DNA of 64,000 nt from DRTC01 sp964521025 (GTDB lineage Bacteria; Cloacimonadota; Cloacimonadia; Cloacimonadales; TCS61). The stretch covers positions 1-64,000 of the forward strand of contig CAZFPK010000013.1 of the NCBI GenBank assembly GCA_964521025.1, given 5' to 3'. A program made the position numbers and the translations under genes. The notes under the pieces were generated by a model. The model searched no databases. It was not told where the DNA came from and worked only from the letters and a program-made list of their open reading frames with translations. Shown here one piece after another: positions 26,063-33,582 of this stretch (position 1 is its first letter; each line of letters opens with the position of its first letter).

Positions 26063-26638
26063 ATGAACAAAAAAGGAATTTTTTGCCTGGAAGGATTATG
26101 GTATGAGGATCTACGGAAAAAGTCCACTGTAAAGCCGATTTTAGACCTTCTGGAATTGAATTCGGATATTCCGTTCCTGCATTCGGATTGTGCAACAATC
26201 GAGGAATTCAAGTTCTATCTAAAAAAATGGAGAACAAAAAAATATGCAAATTATCCGGTCTTGTATCTTGCTTTTCATGGTTTGAAAAACGGAATATTGA
26301 TCGAGGATAAATTACTGACTCTGGATGAACTGAGCGGTTTGCTGGAAGGAAAATGTAAGAACAGGATCATCGTTTTTGCATCGTGCAACACCGTAAGCGT
26401 TGATAAGCAGAAGTTAAGGGAATTTTTGCAGAAAACAAAGGCACTCGCAATTTGCGGATACAAACTTATCGTTCCCTGGATTTCTTCAACTGCCTTTGAA
26501 TTGATCCTATTAGCATCTCTGCAGGATAATGTCTTCGATGGTCGGGGAATCGGTTCGATCAGGAAAAGAGTTATGGAAGCAGCCAGGATGTTCCGGAAAT
26601 TGGATTTTTTAATGATCACGAAAAAAGATTTGAAATAA
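26063..26638 (+). CDS. Possible caspase/CHAT-like cysteine protease fold protein
   Basis: A 191-residue cytoplasmic protein with no clear named family. After the opening GIFCLEGLWYEDL it shows alternating strands and helices. Two segments match the spacing and setting of the His/Cys dyad of caspase-fold peptidases: VLYLAFHGLKNGI (His about 74) ending a hydrophobic strand, and RIIVFASCNTV (Cys about 112) ending the next. The same order and strand-end position occur in CHAT and metacaspase domains. This is an inference from pattern only. The ribosome site AAAAGGAAC precedes the ATG, and the gene stands alone between tRNA-Arg and a hairpin array. A related DUF family probably exists, but I cannot name it with confidence. 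Confidence 0.6.
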   Translation: MNKKGIFCLEGLWYEDLRKKSTVKPILDLLELNSDIPFLHSDCATIEEFKFYLKKWRTKKYANYPVLYLAFHGLKNGILIEDKLLTLDELSGLLEGKCKNRIIVFASCNTVSVDKQKLREFLQKTKALAICGYKLIVPWISSTAFELILLASLQDNVFDGRGIGSIRKRVMEAARMFRKLDFLMITKKDLK

Positions 26639-26662
26639 AATTCGGATCAAATCGGACTGTAA

Positions 26663-26739
26663 AACAAGATGCCAATCTTGTTCATTTTTCTCGATTTCGG
26701 TAAATCGAGTTACATCATAAAACAAGATGCCGATCTTGT
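26663..26739. repeat. Array of three hairpins between converging genes
   Basis: AACAAGAT-GCCA-ATCTTGTT (26663-26682) is followed by CTCGATTT-CGGT-AAATCGAG and then TTAC (26690-26713). A second AACAAGAT-GCCG-ATCTTGTT follows (26720-26739), with a T-run after. The first and third are near-identical. Because the flanking genes converge, the outer hairpins with their T-tracts could act as a bidirectional terminator, but the central GAGTTAC unit belongs to the dispersed GTTAC family. Confidence 0.65.
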
Positions 26740-26747
26740 TCGTTTTT

Positions 26748-27293
26748 TTAATATTTATTAAAACTGCTCATCACATTTAAGTCTTTACGAATTTTATTTC
26801 TAATGGGATAATTTTTTTGCGCATAACCGAGAGTGATGACCAGACCGATCCTGGTTTTACGGGGAATATGCAATAATTGTTTTATCCTTTTCTCATCGAA
26901 CCAACCCATCATACAGGTTCCCAAACCGAGTTCTGCTGCTTGCAGACAAAAATGTTCCGCTGCGATTCCAATATCGATAAGTGGAAATTCTCTTTTTTTC
27001 AACCAGCCGCCGATCTGAGCTTCGAGTTTGGGTTTTTCGAGGGTTAGAACTGCGATAACAGGGGCTTGCAGAGCGAATTTATTAAAAGCAACAATCTGAT
27101 CGAATGTTGCTTTTGCGATCTTATTTTTTAGTTCGGGTTCGTTAACAATAATCAATTTCCAGGGTTGTGAATTACTCGCAGATGGAGCCAAACGGACAGC
27201 ATCTATCAATTTTTGGAGTTTTTCTTTTTCAACCGGTCTATTATCATATTTTCTGACACTTTGCCTGATCTTTAGTAATTTTAAAAATTCCAT
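26748..27293 (-). CDS. Nitroreductase-family FMN oxidoreductase
   Basis: A 181-residue nitroreductase-fold flavoprotein. The start RQSVRKYDNRPVEKEKL (Arg-Ser-x-Arg phosphate/FMN site), the APSASNSQPWKLIIV block and the later GLGTCMMGWFDE segment are typical. The family uses NAD(P)H to reduce nitro groups, quinones or enones; the natural substrate is unknown. I chose the ATG at 27293 because it immediately precedes the family start and has GGGG upstream. An in-frame TTG at 27305 would add four residues. Confidence 0.88.
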   Translation of the reverse strand: MEFLKLLKIRQSVRKYDNRPVEKEKLQKLIDAVRLAPSASNSQPWKLIIVNEPELKNKIAKATFDQIVAFNKFALQAPVIAVLTLEKPKLEAQIGGWLKKREFPLIDIGIAAEHFCLQAAELGLGTCMMGWFDEKRIKQLLHIPRKTRIGLVITLGYAQKNYPIRNKIRKDLNVMSSFNKY

Positions 27294-27313
27294 CTTGTAC
27301 CCCAAAGTTTAAA

Positions 27314-28309
27314 TTATTCGATCCTGAAATAATATCTTCTCAATAAAATCAAAATCCTGGTTGTCCAGTCTGCATACCTGCGGGATCTTGCTTTCCAATT
27401 TCGGGAGAGAGGAAAATAGTGTTGGGTGGATACTCTTGAACCCAAATCCCAGAAAGAATTGTCTGTTTGTATCTCAAATAATAATTCGGCATATTTCCCA
27501 AAATACTCCTGCCAAATTTCCGGAAAATATTTCGAGAGAAGTTCTTGCGAAGCAAACCATCTGTCCAATTGTCCGGGATAATCAAAGGGAATTCCTCTAT
27601 TTAATGAAGCCGTAAGATAACTGATTCCGGATTTTTGATTCCAAATCCAATCGAAATATTTTCGTTGCAATTTTTCTTGGATAATCTCTTTTTTTGAACC
27701 TAACAATATCAAATGATACCTGGATTTCAAGACAAGATAACTGTCCTTTACGGTTGCTCCTGTCAGTTCCTGATGAGCATTTATCTCATCATCTTCTTTG
27801 TAAGAACCTGATTGGAAAGTTCGTTGTAGAATTTTCAGCCATAAATTCCTTGGTTCATCAAGTAACGGATGATCAGGATTTATCGTTGCCAGAGTAGAAC
27901 TTAAGAATAAATTTTTACCTGTTTCCCATCTATCGTTTTTTTCTTCATAATCAGGGAACTTGATCTTATTTTGTAGAAGGTCTGAAATGTAGTTTTCTGC
28001 TTTTGATAATACTCCTGAATTTCTATCCAAACCAAGAGTCAGTGCTCTCGCGACTCCAACTTCTGTAGAAGGAATTTTCTGTTTGAGTTTGGTGCTGCGG
28101 GAATGGAATGCTCCCCAACTTCCATCCTGCCATTGTTCGGATTGGAGATTTTGGACTTGAAGACTTTTATGCAGGTTTTGTTTGGCAGTTTTTAATTGAG
28201 AGGAGTCTTCCGGTAATTTCAATAAATCCCGTAAAAGCAGATAATGAACGACTACTCCCGGATCGTTGGATAAAATAGATTGTACTATTTTTTCGATTTT
28301 AATTTTCAT
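27314..28309 (-). CDS. Alpha/alpha-toroid (terpenoid cyclase/prenyltransferase-like) protein
   Basis: A 331-residue soluble protein. Early in the sequence QWQDGSWGAFHS (about 59-70) and the later TATLATINPDHP-like helix pair (here SSTLATINPDHP) resemble the QW-type repeats of the alpha/alpha toroid shared by squalene cyclases and protein prenyltransferases. No DxDD or DCTAE catalytic motif is visible, so it may be non-enzymatic or act on another substrate. The ATG at 28309 is sound. It lies about 20 bases upstream of the nitroreductase on the same strand, so the two are probably cotranscribed. Confidence 0.6.
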   Translation of the reverse strand: MKIKIEKIVQSILSNDPGVVVHYLLLRDLLKLPEDSSQLKTAKQNLHKSLQVQNLQSEQWQDGSWGAFHSRSTKLKQKIPSTEVGVARALTLGLDRNSGVLSKAENYISDLLQNKIKFPDYEEKNDRWETGKNLFLSSTLATINPDHPLLDEPRNLWLKILQRTFQSGSYKEDDEINAHQELTGATVKDSYLVLKSRYHLILLGSKKEIIQEKLQRKYFDWIWNQKSGISYLTASLNRGIPFDYPGQLDRWFASQELLSKYFPEIWQEYFGKYAELLFEIQTDNSFWDLGSRVSTQHYFPLSRNWKARSRRYADWTTRILILLRRYYFRIE

Positions 28310-28369
28310 TCAGAAAACAATTTGTGTTAAATTCAGATATTAGATACAAGAAATCGATAAAATAACAAA

Positions 28370-28625
28370 TCATTGTTTTAATAATTTTTCATATTCCGGA
28401 TGGGATCCAATCCAAAACCAAATAAGATTATTATCGATTTCTCTAACAATACTTCGATATTTGTTCGTTACTCTAATTGACCAATATTTAGTAACTTTTT
28501 TCAAATGAAGAGACGGATGATCAGGATTTTTTCAATAAGGTAAAATTCTTATCAGCAGCTTTCTGAATAGATTTTTGTAATTTTTGATAATATTTCCAAA
28601 ACGATGGACTTATTAAATGGATCAT
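28370..28625 (-). pseudogene. Frameshifted RelE/ParE-type toxin gene
   Basis: The frame reads MIHLISPSFWKYYQKLQKSI..NFTLLKKS then stops at TGA. One base over, it resumes DHPSLHLKKVTKYWSIRV..YRSIVRE..LIWFWIGSHPEYEKLL and ends at 28370. The resumed part is a clear ParE/RelE-superfamily toxin C-terminus (SIRV..YR..WFWIGSH.EY). Removing one A from the A6 run near 28528-28533 restores the whole frame (TLLKNPDHPSLHLKK). The ATG overlaps the antitoxin stop as ATGA. The total of 256 bases, 3n+1, supports a single insertion. Confidence 0.75.
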
Positions 28626-28823
28626 ATTCGTTTACATTTTCCGCATGCAAAATCTTCTATCGCTTGTTGACCTAAAAAATCTAATTTCCAATCCTGAACA
28701 TCCTTTTCAAATTCTTCATCCCAAGTATCTGCTTCATATTTATCAAACCATTCACGAAAATCAAGTAGTTCGTTTTTTGAAAGCTGTGTTACCGATTCCT
28801 CTATTTTTTTGTAATGACTTCAT
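28622..28823 (-). pseudogene. Frameshifted cognate antitoxin gene
   Basis: Upstream of the toxin relic, ATG AAG TCA TTA C is followed by seven A. With six A the frame would read MKSLQKIEESVTQLSKNELL, then DFREWFDKYEADTWDEEFEKD, then LDFLGQQAIEDFACGKCKRI and TGA. The WF-x-WD-EFE-D and A-x-DF-x-GKC-x pattern is that of small antitoxins paired with ParE/RelE toxins. The length of 202 bases, 3n+1, again means one extra base. A GGTGGT ribosome-like site precedes the ATG. Confidence 0.7.
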
Positions 28824-28862
28824 ATTACCACCTCTTTTAAAAGATAAATTTTATCAAATGGT

Positions 28863-30119
28863 TTAAGTCAATATCTTTTTACTTTTTACTCTTTTCTCTT
28901 TTCTCTTTTCCCTTTTCCTGTTTCCTATCTCCTGTTTCCTGTATTCTTCCAATCCTTCCCGGAAAATCCTCATCGCATTCTTAAGAGCTTCTTCATTCAG
29001 TACATAAGCGAGCCGAACTTCATTTTTCCCGATATTTGGAGTTGCATAAAAACCTTGTGCAGGAGCGAACATCACGGTTTCTTTGTAGATGGAAAAATCG
29101 GTCAACATCCATTGTGCAAAGTCATCGGCATCATCGATAGGAAGTTTGGCAATGATATAAAAAGCACCTTTTGGTTTGATGCAGACGATTCCATTGATCT
29201 TTTGCAATTCTTCAAAAACTATATTCCGGCGAGTATCATATTCTGCTAAAATCTTTTTGAAATATTCAGCTTCGATATCGATAGCTGCGTTTGCCGCCAG
29301 TTGATCTATGGTCGGAGGACACAAACGGGCTTGAGCGAATTTCAGAGCTGCAGTCATCAACCGCTTATTCCGCGAGATCAAACAACCGATGCGCGCTCCG
29401 CAGGCACTGTATCTTTTGGAAATGCTGTCCACCATGATCGCTTTATCATTGAGTTTCTCAAAATCGAGAATGCTCGTGTGAGAAAGTCCATCATAAACAA
29501 ATTCGCGATATACTTCATCGGAAATAATATACAAGTTGTGTTTTTTTGCAATCCTGACAATCCTTTCCAATTCCTTTTTGGAATAAACTGCACCCGTAGG
29601 ATTTCCCGGGTTACAGAGCATTATTGCTTTTGTTTTTGAAGATATTCTGGGGATGATCCGTTCATCATCAGGAAGAGCGAATCCATCTTCTGCAAAAGTT
29701 GTGATCGGAACGATCTTGATTCCGGTCATCGAAGCAAATCCATTATAGTTGGTATAAAACGGTTCCGGAACGATGATCTCATCTCCTTCGTTGCTGGTTA
29801 CAAGCATGGCAAAAACGATCGCTTCCGAACCGGCTGTTGTAACGATTATATCTTCTTTCTCGATTTCGATTCCGTGTCTTTCGTAATAATTGACGAGATT
29901 TTCCCGATAACAATCAAGTCCTTGCGATGGTCCGTAAGCCAGGACTTTTTCATGATAATTTGAGTAAACATCGAGCATTTCTTTTGGTGTCTCGATATCC
30001 GGTTGTCCGATGTTCAAATGATAGATTTTTATTCCTTTATCATTAGCAGCGTCCGCATAAGGTTTCAATTTCCTGATCGGAGATTCCTGGATATTAATTG
30101 CACGCTTTGATAATTTCAT
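28863..30119 (-). CDS. Class I PLP-dependent aminotransferase
   Basis: A 418-residue aspartate-aminotransferase-fold enzyme transferring amino groups between amino acids and 2-oxoacids. Visible are LNIGQPDIETPKEM at the N-terminus, the cofactor-binding GSEAIVFAM, CNPGNPTGAVYSKKEL, SDEVYREFVYDG, and the Schiff-base Lys in VDSISKRYSACGARIG (about 236). The family ends near NAMRIFREGLEEY. The last 25 residues (KQEIGNRKREKRKEKRVKSK..) are a translation of an interspersed GGAAACAGGAGATAGG tract and not normal protein. Substrate specificity (Asp, aromatic or branched) cannot be read safely. Confidence 0.92.
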   Translation of the reverse strand: MKLSKRAINIQESPIRKLKPYADAANDKGIKIYHLNIGQPDIETPKEMLDVYSNYHEKVLAYGPSQGLDCYRENLVNYYERHGIEIEKEDIIVTTAGSEAIVFAMLVTSNEGDEIIVPEPFYTNYNGFASMTGIKIVPITTFAEDGFALPDDERIIPRISSKTKAIMLCNPGNPTGAVYSKKELERIVRIAKKHNLYIISDEVYREFVYDGLSHTSILDFEKLNDKAIMVDSISKRYSACGARIGCLISRNKRLMTAALKFAQARLCPPTIDQLAANAAIDIEAEYFKKILAEYDTRRNIVFEELQKINGIVCIKPKGAFYIIAKLPIDDADDFAQWMLTDFSIYKETVMFAPAQGFYATPNIGKNEVRLAYVLNEEALKNAMRIFREGLEEYRKQEIGNRKREKRKEKRVKSKKILT

Positions 30120-30148
30120 ATTTTCCTCACTTCTTTTTCATTTTCTTT

Positions 30149-30373
30149 TTTCATTGAGATAAACTGAAATAATTGAAATAAACTGAATTTTTAATCTGTC
30201 ATTCTGAGTTCTCTTCCTGCTTTTCTATTGAAGAACCTACATTATATAAATAGAAATTTTTTCTACCAGATTCCTCGTTTGATATAGCAAGAAAAACTTT
30301 CGGAATGACAATAATAGAATTTCCTTCTTTCTTTTTCAGTCTTCCTCAATTTCTTCAGTTTATCTCAATGAAA
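30149..30373. repeat. Nested composite inverted repeat
   Basis: Outer arms are a perfect 20-base inverted repeat, TTTCATTGAGATAAACTGAA at 30149-30168 and its complement at 30354-30373. Inside lies a TGTCATTCTGAG...CGGAATGACAAT element (30197-30312). The outer right arm overlaps the last codons of the acyltransferase gene, which end DFNSFH. One repeat family has apparently inserted within another. Confidence 0.7.
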
Positions 30374-30970
30374 TGAATTAAAATCTTTCAATTCCTCCAT
30401 CGCCTTCTGAACTTCACATAATTTTTCCTCTACTTCCTTTTTTGTAGATACATAAATTGGTTCTCCATAACTGATATTCACCTGACTGAAAGGAAGCGGC
30501 AGTCTGAATCTATCCCAGGAATTGAAAACGAGTTCTTTCTTGATATCGACAGCTACCGGAATTAACGGCAATTTAGTAAGATAAGCAAGATAAAGAAGTC
30601 CGTCTTTGATCTTCTCCCGCGGACCTTTGGGACCATCCGGGGTGATGGCGATGCTGTGTTTTTTGGAGAGTTTGATCATCTCTTTCATCGCTTTAATACC
30701 GTTTCGAGTCGATGAACCTCTGGCTGTTTTAAAACCGAGAACTCGACACGGACCCGCAACAAGTTCTCCATCTTTGGAAGAAGAAATGAGAACTACGATC
30801 TTTTCAAATTTCCGGGTAAAGAGGAGAGGAAAGATATTCCGATGCCAGAAAGAGTAAATAACTCTTTCCTGCGGTTGCTTTTTCAAGATTTTTATTCTTA
30901 AAGTAAATCCTAAAATCAGGACGAATTTTGCTGCTAAAAATTTCTCGATAAAAAAGAGGAATTTATTCAT
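30365..30970 (-). CDS. DUF374-type lysophospholipid acyltransferase-family protein
   Basis: A 201-residue membrane-associated acyltransferase-fold protein of the LPLAT group (DUF374), often linked to lipid A or phospholipid acylation. Motifs seen are FWHRNIFP (catalytic His region), SSSKDGELVAGPCRVLGFKTARGSSTRNG, and the TPDGPKGPREKIKDGLLYLA block. It overlaps lpxB by four bases (ATGA), which suggests action on the lipid A precursor. The C-terminus is formed by an interspersed repeat arm. Confidence 0.87.
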   Translation of the reverse strand: MNKFLFFIEKFLAAKFVLILGFTLRIKILKKQPQERVIYSFWHRNIFPLLFTRKFEKIVVLISSSKDGELVAGPCRVLGFKTARGSSTRNGIKAMKEMIKLSKKHSIAITPDGPKGPREKIKDGLLYLAYLTKLPLIPVAVDIKKELVFNSWDRFRLPLPFSQVNISYGEPIYVSTKKEVEEKLCEVQKAMEELKDFNSFH

Positions 30971-32094
30971 TGGAAAAAACTTTCAATAATATTTGCGGTT
31001 TCTTTGGAAGCGGATTTTTCTCCGAGAACCCGATGGAGTTCTGTTAATTGTACAGATATTTTCTGATATTTCCTTTGAGAACTCAATATCTCGGAAATTG
31101 TTTTGAATATATTGTCCGCAGAAGCGTCATCTTGAACTAATTCCGGTAAAACATTCTTATCCATCACAATATTGGGAAGTCCTATCCGTTTTATTTTCAC
31201 GAATCTTTTCCCGATTTCATAAGAAATTCTACTGGTTTTATAAACGATGATAAATGGAGTTCCGATATATGCTGTTTCCAGAGTTGCAGTTCCGGATGCA
31301 ACAACAAGAAAATCACAATATTTCATCATTTCGTAATTATGATTTTCAATAATTCGCAGATGGGGATGGTTGAGTTTTTGGACTGTCCTTTCAAAATAAG
31401 TTCTATTAACTGAATTTGCTTTGGAAAACAAAAAATTGAAATTCCCTGAATTAAATTTCCCAACTGTTTTCAAAAATATCGGAAGCATTTTTTTGATCTC
31501 GATGTTCCTGCTTCCAGGAACGAATCCCAGCCATTTTTTATCCAAATCCAGATTGTATTTTTCTGCAAATTCTTTTTTAGATAATTTAATATTTATCTCT
31601 TCAGCGATCGGGTGTCCGACAAATCTCGATTTTATCTGGTATTTATCGAAATATTTCTGCTCGAAAGGTAAAATAAAAGCAATAAAATTCGTGAACTTCT
31701 TGAGTTGATGAATTCTCTTATATTTCCAAGCCCAGAATTGCGGGCAAATGAAATAAAGAACAGGAATATTTAACACTTTTGCAATTTTCGCAATTCGCAT
31801 ATTCAATCCGGGATAATCGACTAAAACTACTAAATCCGGAGGTGCTGCCCGGAAGATCTGTTTTATCCTTTTCTCAACCTTTATGAAAAAGAAAAGATGT
31901 TTGAGAACTTCGACGAATCCCATCACGGAAAAGCGGTCAAAAGGGAAAAGAGGTTTAAAACCAACCTTTTCCATCAGCCTTCCTCCAATTCCAAAATGCT
32001 CGAAGTTCGAATTCCTTCCGCTCAATTCTTCGATCACTTTCGAGGAATGAAGGTCACCGGAATTTTCACCGGCTATCCAGAATATTTTTTTCAT
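30967..32094 (-). CDS. lpxB: Lipid-A-disaccharide synthase
   Basis: Condenses UDP-2,3-diacylglucosamine with lipid X to make the tetraacyldisaccharide of lipid A, at the inner face of the inner membrane. It is a GT19 family enzyme. The start IAGENSGDLHSSKVIEEL is the family N-terminus, followed by FDRFSVMGFVEVLKHL, LVDYPGLNMRIAK and FICPQFWAWKYKRI; the donor site lies near VVASGTATLETAY. The ATG at 32094 gives the standard N-terminus and is preferred to an in-frame GTG at 32109, though neither has a good ribosome site. This shows the organism makes lipid A. Confidence 0.95.
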   Translation of the reverse strand: MKKIFWIAGENSGDLHSSKVIEELSGRNSNFEHFGIGGRLMEKVGFKPLFPFDRFSVMGFVEVLKHLFFFIKVEKRIKQIFRAAPPDLVVLVDYPGLNMRIAKIAKVLNIPVLYFICPQFWAWKYKRIHQLKKFTNFIAFILPFEQKYFDKYQIKSRFVGHPIAEEINIKLSKKEFAEKYNLDLDKKWLGFVPGSRNIEIKKMLPIFLKTVGKFNSGNFNFLFSKANSVNRTYFERTVQKLNHPHLRIIENHNYEMMKYCDFLVVASGTATLETAYIGTPFIIVYKTSRISYEIGKRFVKIKRIGLPNIVMDKNVLPELVQDDASADNIFKTISEILSSQRKYQKISVQLTELHRVLGEKSASKETANIIESFFQ

Positions 32095-32174
32095 TTTTTT
32101 CTTATCCACGAATTACACGAATTTCACGAACTTTATTTCACTACCAAGAACACAGAAAGAGACTGAAAAAGAAT

Positions 32175-32256
32175 CGAGTCGTAAGCGAAGTGACGACTCG
32201 AAGCTTTTTCTAATTTATTTTTCTTTGCTTCGACTCGTCTCTTCGCTTACGAGTCG
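32175..32256. repeat. Pair of inverted CGAGTCG hairpins
   Basis: CGAGTCG..CGACTCG (32175-32200) and CGACTCGT..ACGAGTCG (32231-32256) are two hairpins that are also inverted copies of each other, with TAAGCGAAG/CTTCGCTTA in the loops. The gap also has an ATTACACGAATTTCACGAA tract at 32110-32130, another simple repeat common in environmental genomes. Confidence 0.6.
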
Positions 32257-32293
32257 ATTGAAATCAGTTCTATCCATGAAAATCCGTGAGCAA

Positions 32294-32695
32294 TCATTCC
32301 CCCTCGATTCCCAAAATCAATCGTCTATTTCGCGGTCCGTCGAATTCGCAGAAGAAAATTCCCTGCCAGGTGCCCAGAGCCAATCTTCCATTTTCGATAA
32401 AAATATCCTGCGAGCAGCCGACAAGTGAACTTTTCAGATGAGCATCGGAATTTCCTTCGGAATGGCGGAAACCGGAAAAATGCGGAACAATCTTATTCAA
32501 ACCGAGAATTATATCGTGCGGAACATCCGGATCTGCGTTTTCATTGATGGTTACGGCTGCAGTTGTGTGCGGAACGAAAAGCGTTATTTTACCGTTTTGG
32601 ATTTTCGAGTTTCTCACAAATTCGTTCACATTCCGCGTAATATCTATCAATTCTTCTCTACTCGAAGATTTCACGGAATTTGTCTGATATTTCAT
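32294..32695 (-). CDS. YjbQ/UPF0047 family protein
   Basis: A 133-residue protein of the YjbQ family, whose members are small, conserved and have reported weak thiamin-phosphate synthase activity. The signature region is HTTAAVTINENADPDVPHDI (about residues 45-64), then HSEGNSDAHLKSSLVG, and near the end LALGTWQGIFFCEFDGPRNRR. I chose the ATG at 32695, with GGAGG upstream, because the TTG-initiated longer frame at 32716 adds seven residues before the family start. Confidence 0.92.
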   Translation of the reverse strand: MKYQTNSVKSSSREELIDITRNVNEFVRNSKIQNGKITLFVPHTTAAVTINENADPDVPHDIILGLNKIVPHFSGFRHSEGNSDAHLKSSLVGCSQDIFIENGRLALGTWQGIFFCEFDGPRNRRLILGIEGE

Positions 32696-32796
32696 CCTAC
32701 CTCCGATAATTTTCAAATCAAACTTTTTAAATTTGTTTTAATGTCAAATTTTATCCTTTTATTTTTTCTTGACGGATTTGGGTTGATTTAAGGATT

Positions 32797-32893
32797 TCAG
32801 TAATCCCATCGTCCCGATGGGAATCATTTTTTAGACAGAATTTGTCTAAATCGAATTTTGAAGAAAAAGTTACCATCGGGACGATGGTGATAC
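32797..32893. repeat. Mirrored CCATCG hairpins upstream of the PspC gene
   Basis: CCATCG-TCC-CGATGG lies near 32808-32822. A TTAGACA-GAATT-TGTCTAA hairpin follows (about 32831-32849), and then CCATCG-GGA-CGATGG near 32872-32886. The two CCATCG hairpins are inverted copies of each other. The last lies just before the ribosome site of the PspC gene and could fold in its leader. Confidence 0.6.
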
Positions 32894-32907
32894 AGATTGG
32901 AGGAACA

Positions 32908-33333
32908 ATGAAAAAACTGCATCTTTCAGAAAAGAACAAGATGATCTTCGGAGTTTGCGAAGGCTTATCCGCATCTACCGGGATCGATGTCAGGTTGATC
33001 AGACTGGCTTTTATCATTTCTATTTTTTTTGGCGGTACCGGAATTTTGATCTATTTGATCCTGTTCGCTATTTTACCGAAAGGATTGAAAGACTCGAACA
33101 TCATCGATGTGGAAGTTGAAACTGATGAAGAAAAAGGAAAAGAAAAGGAATATACAAATATCTTCCGCACCTGGGATGACAGGATGCTCGCCGGAGTTTG
33201 CTCCGGTCTGGCAAATTACCTGAAATGGGATGTTTCCATAATTCGATTGCTATTTATTTTGATGAGTTTCGGTGGCGGGATCGGGATCATTCTTTACTTG
33301 ATCTTCTGGTTTATTTTCCCGAATGAAGAGTGA
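32908..33333 (+). CDS. Double PspC-domain membrane protein
   Basis: A 141-residue inner-membrane protein with two PspC domains. Residues 1-60 have LHLSEKNKMIFGVCEGLSAST.. then IFFGGTGILIYLILFAILP; residues 85-141 have WDDRMLAGVCSGLANYLKWDVSI then GGGIGIILYLIFWFIFP. PspC proteins sense envelope stress in the phage-shock response. The start at 32908 is supported by a GGAGGA ribosome site and lies where PspC begins. An in-frame ATG at 32842 would add 22 residues that translate the upstream hairpin repeats. Confidence 0.85.
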   Translation: MKKLHLSEKNKMIFGVCEGLSASTGIDVRLIRLAFIISIFFGGTGILIYLILFAILPKGLKDSNIIDVEVETDEEKGKEKEYTNIFRTWDDRMLAGVCSGLANYLKWDVSIIRLLFILMSFGGGIGIILYLIFWFIFPNEE

Positions 33334-33420
33334 GATTAACAGCGAACAATTATGAACAAAAAAAGATAGAAAGAAAACGAAAATAAATATTTATGATAAT
33401 AATTAGTTTAAATTTTTCTA

Positions 33421-33571
33421 AACCGATGAATCGGTTAAAAAGTCGTTCTGTTATTTGTACACCCGATTAAAATCGGGTGTTAATCTAAAAAATGAAAAAT
33501 GAAATCAGAGTAACACCACAATTCATTGTGGTGCAGAAGAAACCGTTTTTTATCTCTACCATTTCAATGGT
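33421..33571. repeat. Four short palindromes in one intergenic gap
   Basis: AACCGAT-GA-ATCGGTT (33421-33436), ACACCCGATT-AA-AATCGGGTGT (33459-33480), GTAA-CACCACAAT-TC-ATTGTGGTG (33510-33533) and ACCATT-TC-AATGGT (33558-33571) follow each other before the outer-membrane protein gene. The third has the GTAAC flank seen in other hairpins. Stem sequences are unrelated to each other, but each is close to perfect. Confidence 0.65.
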
Positions 33572-33582
33572 TTATTAACTAA

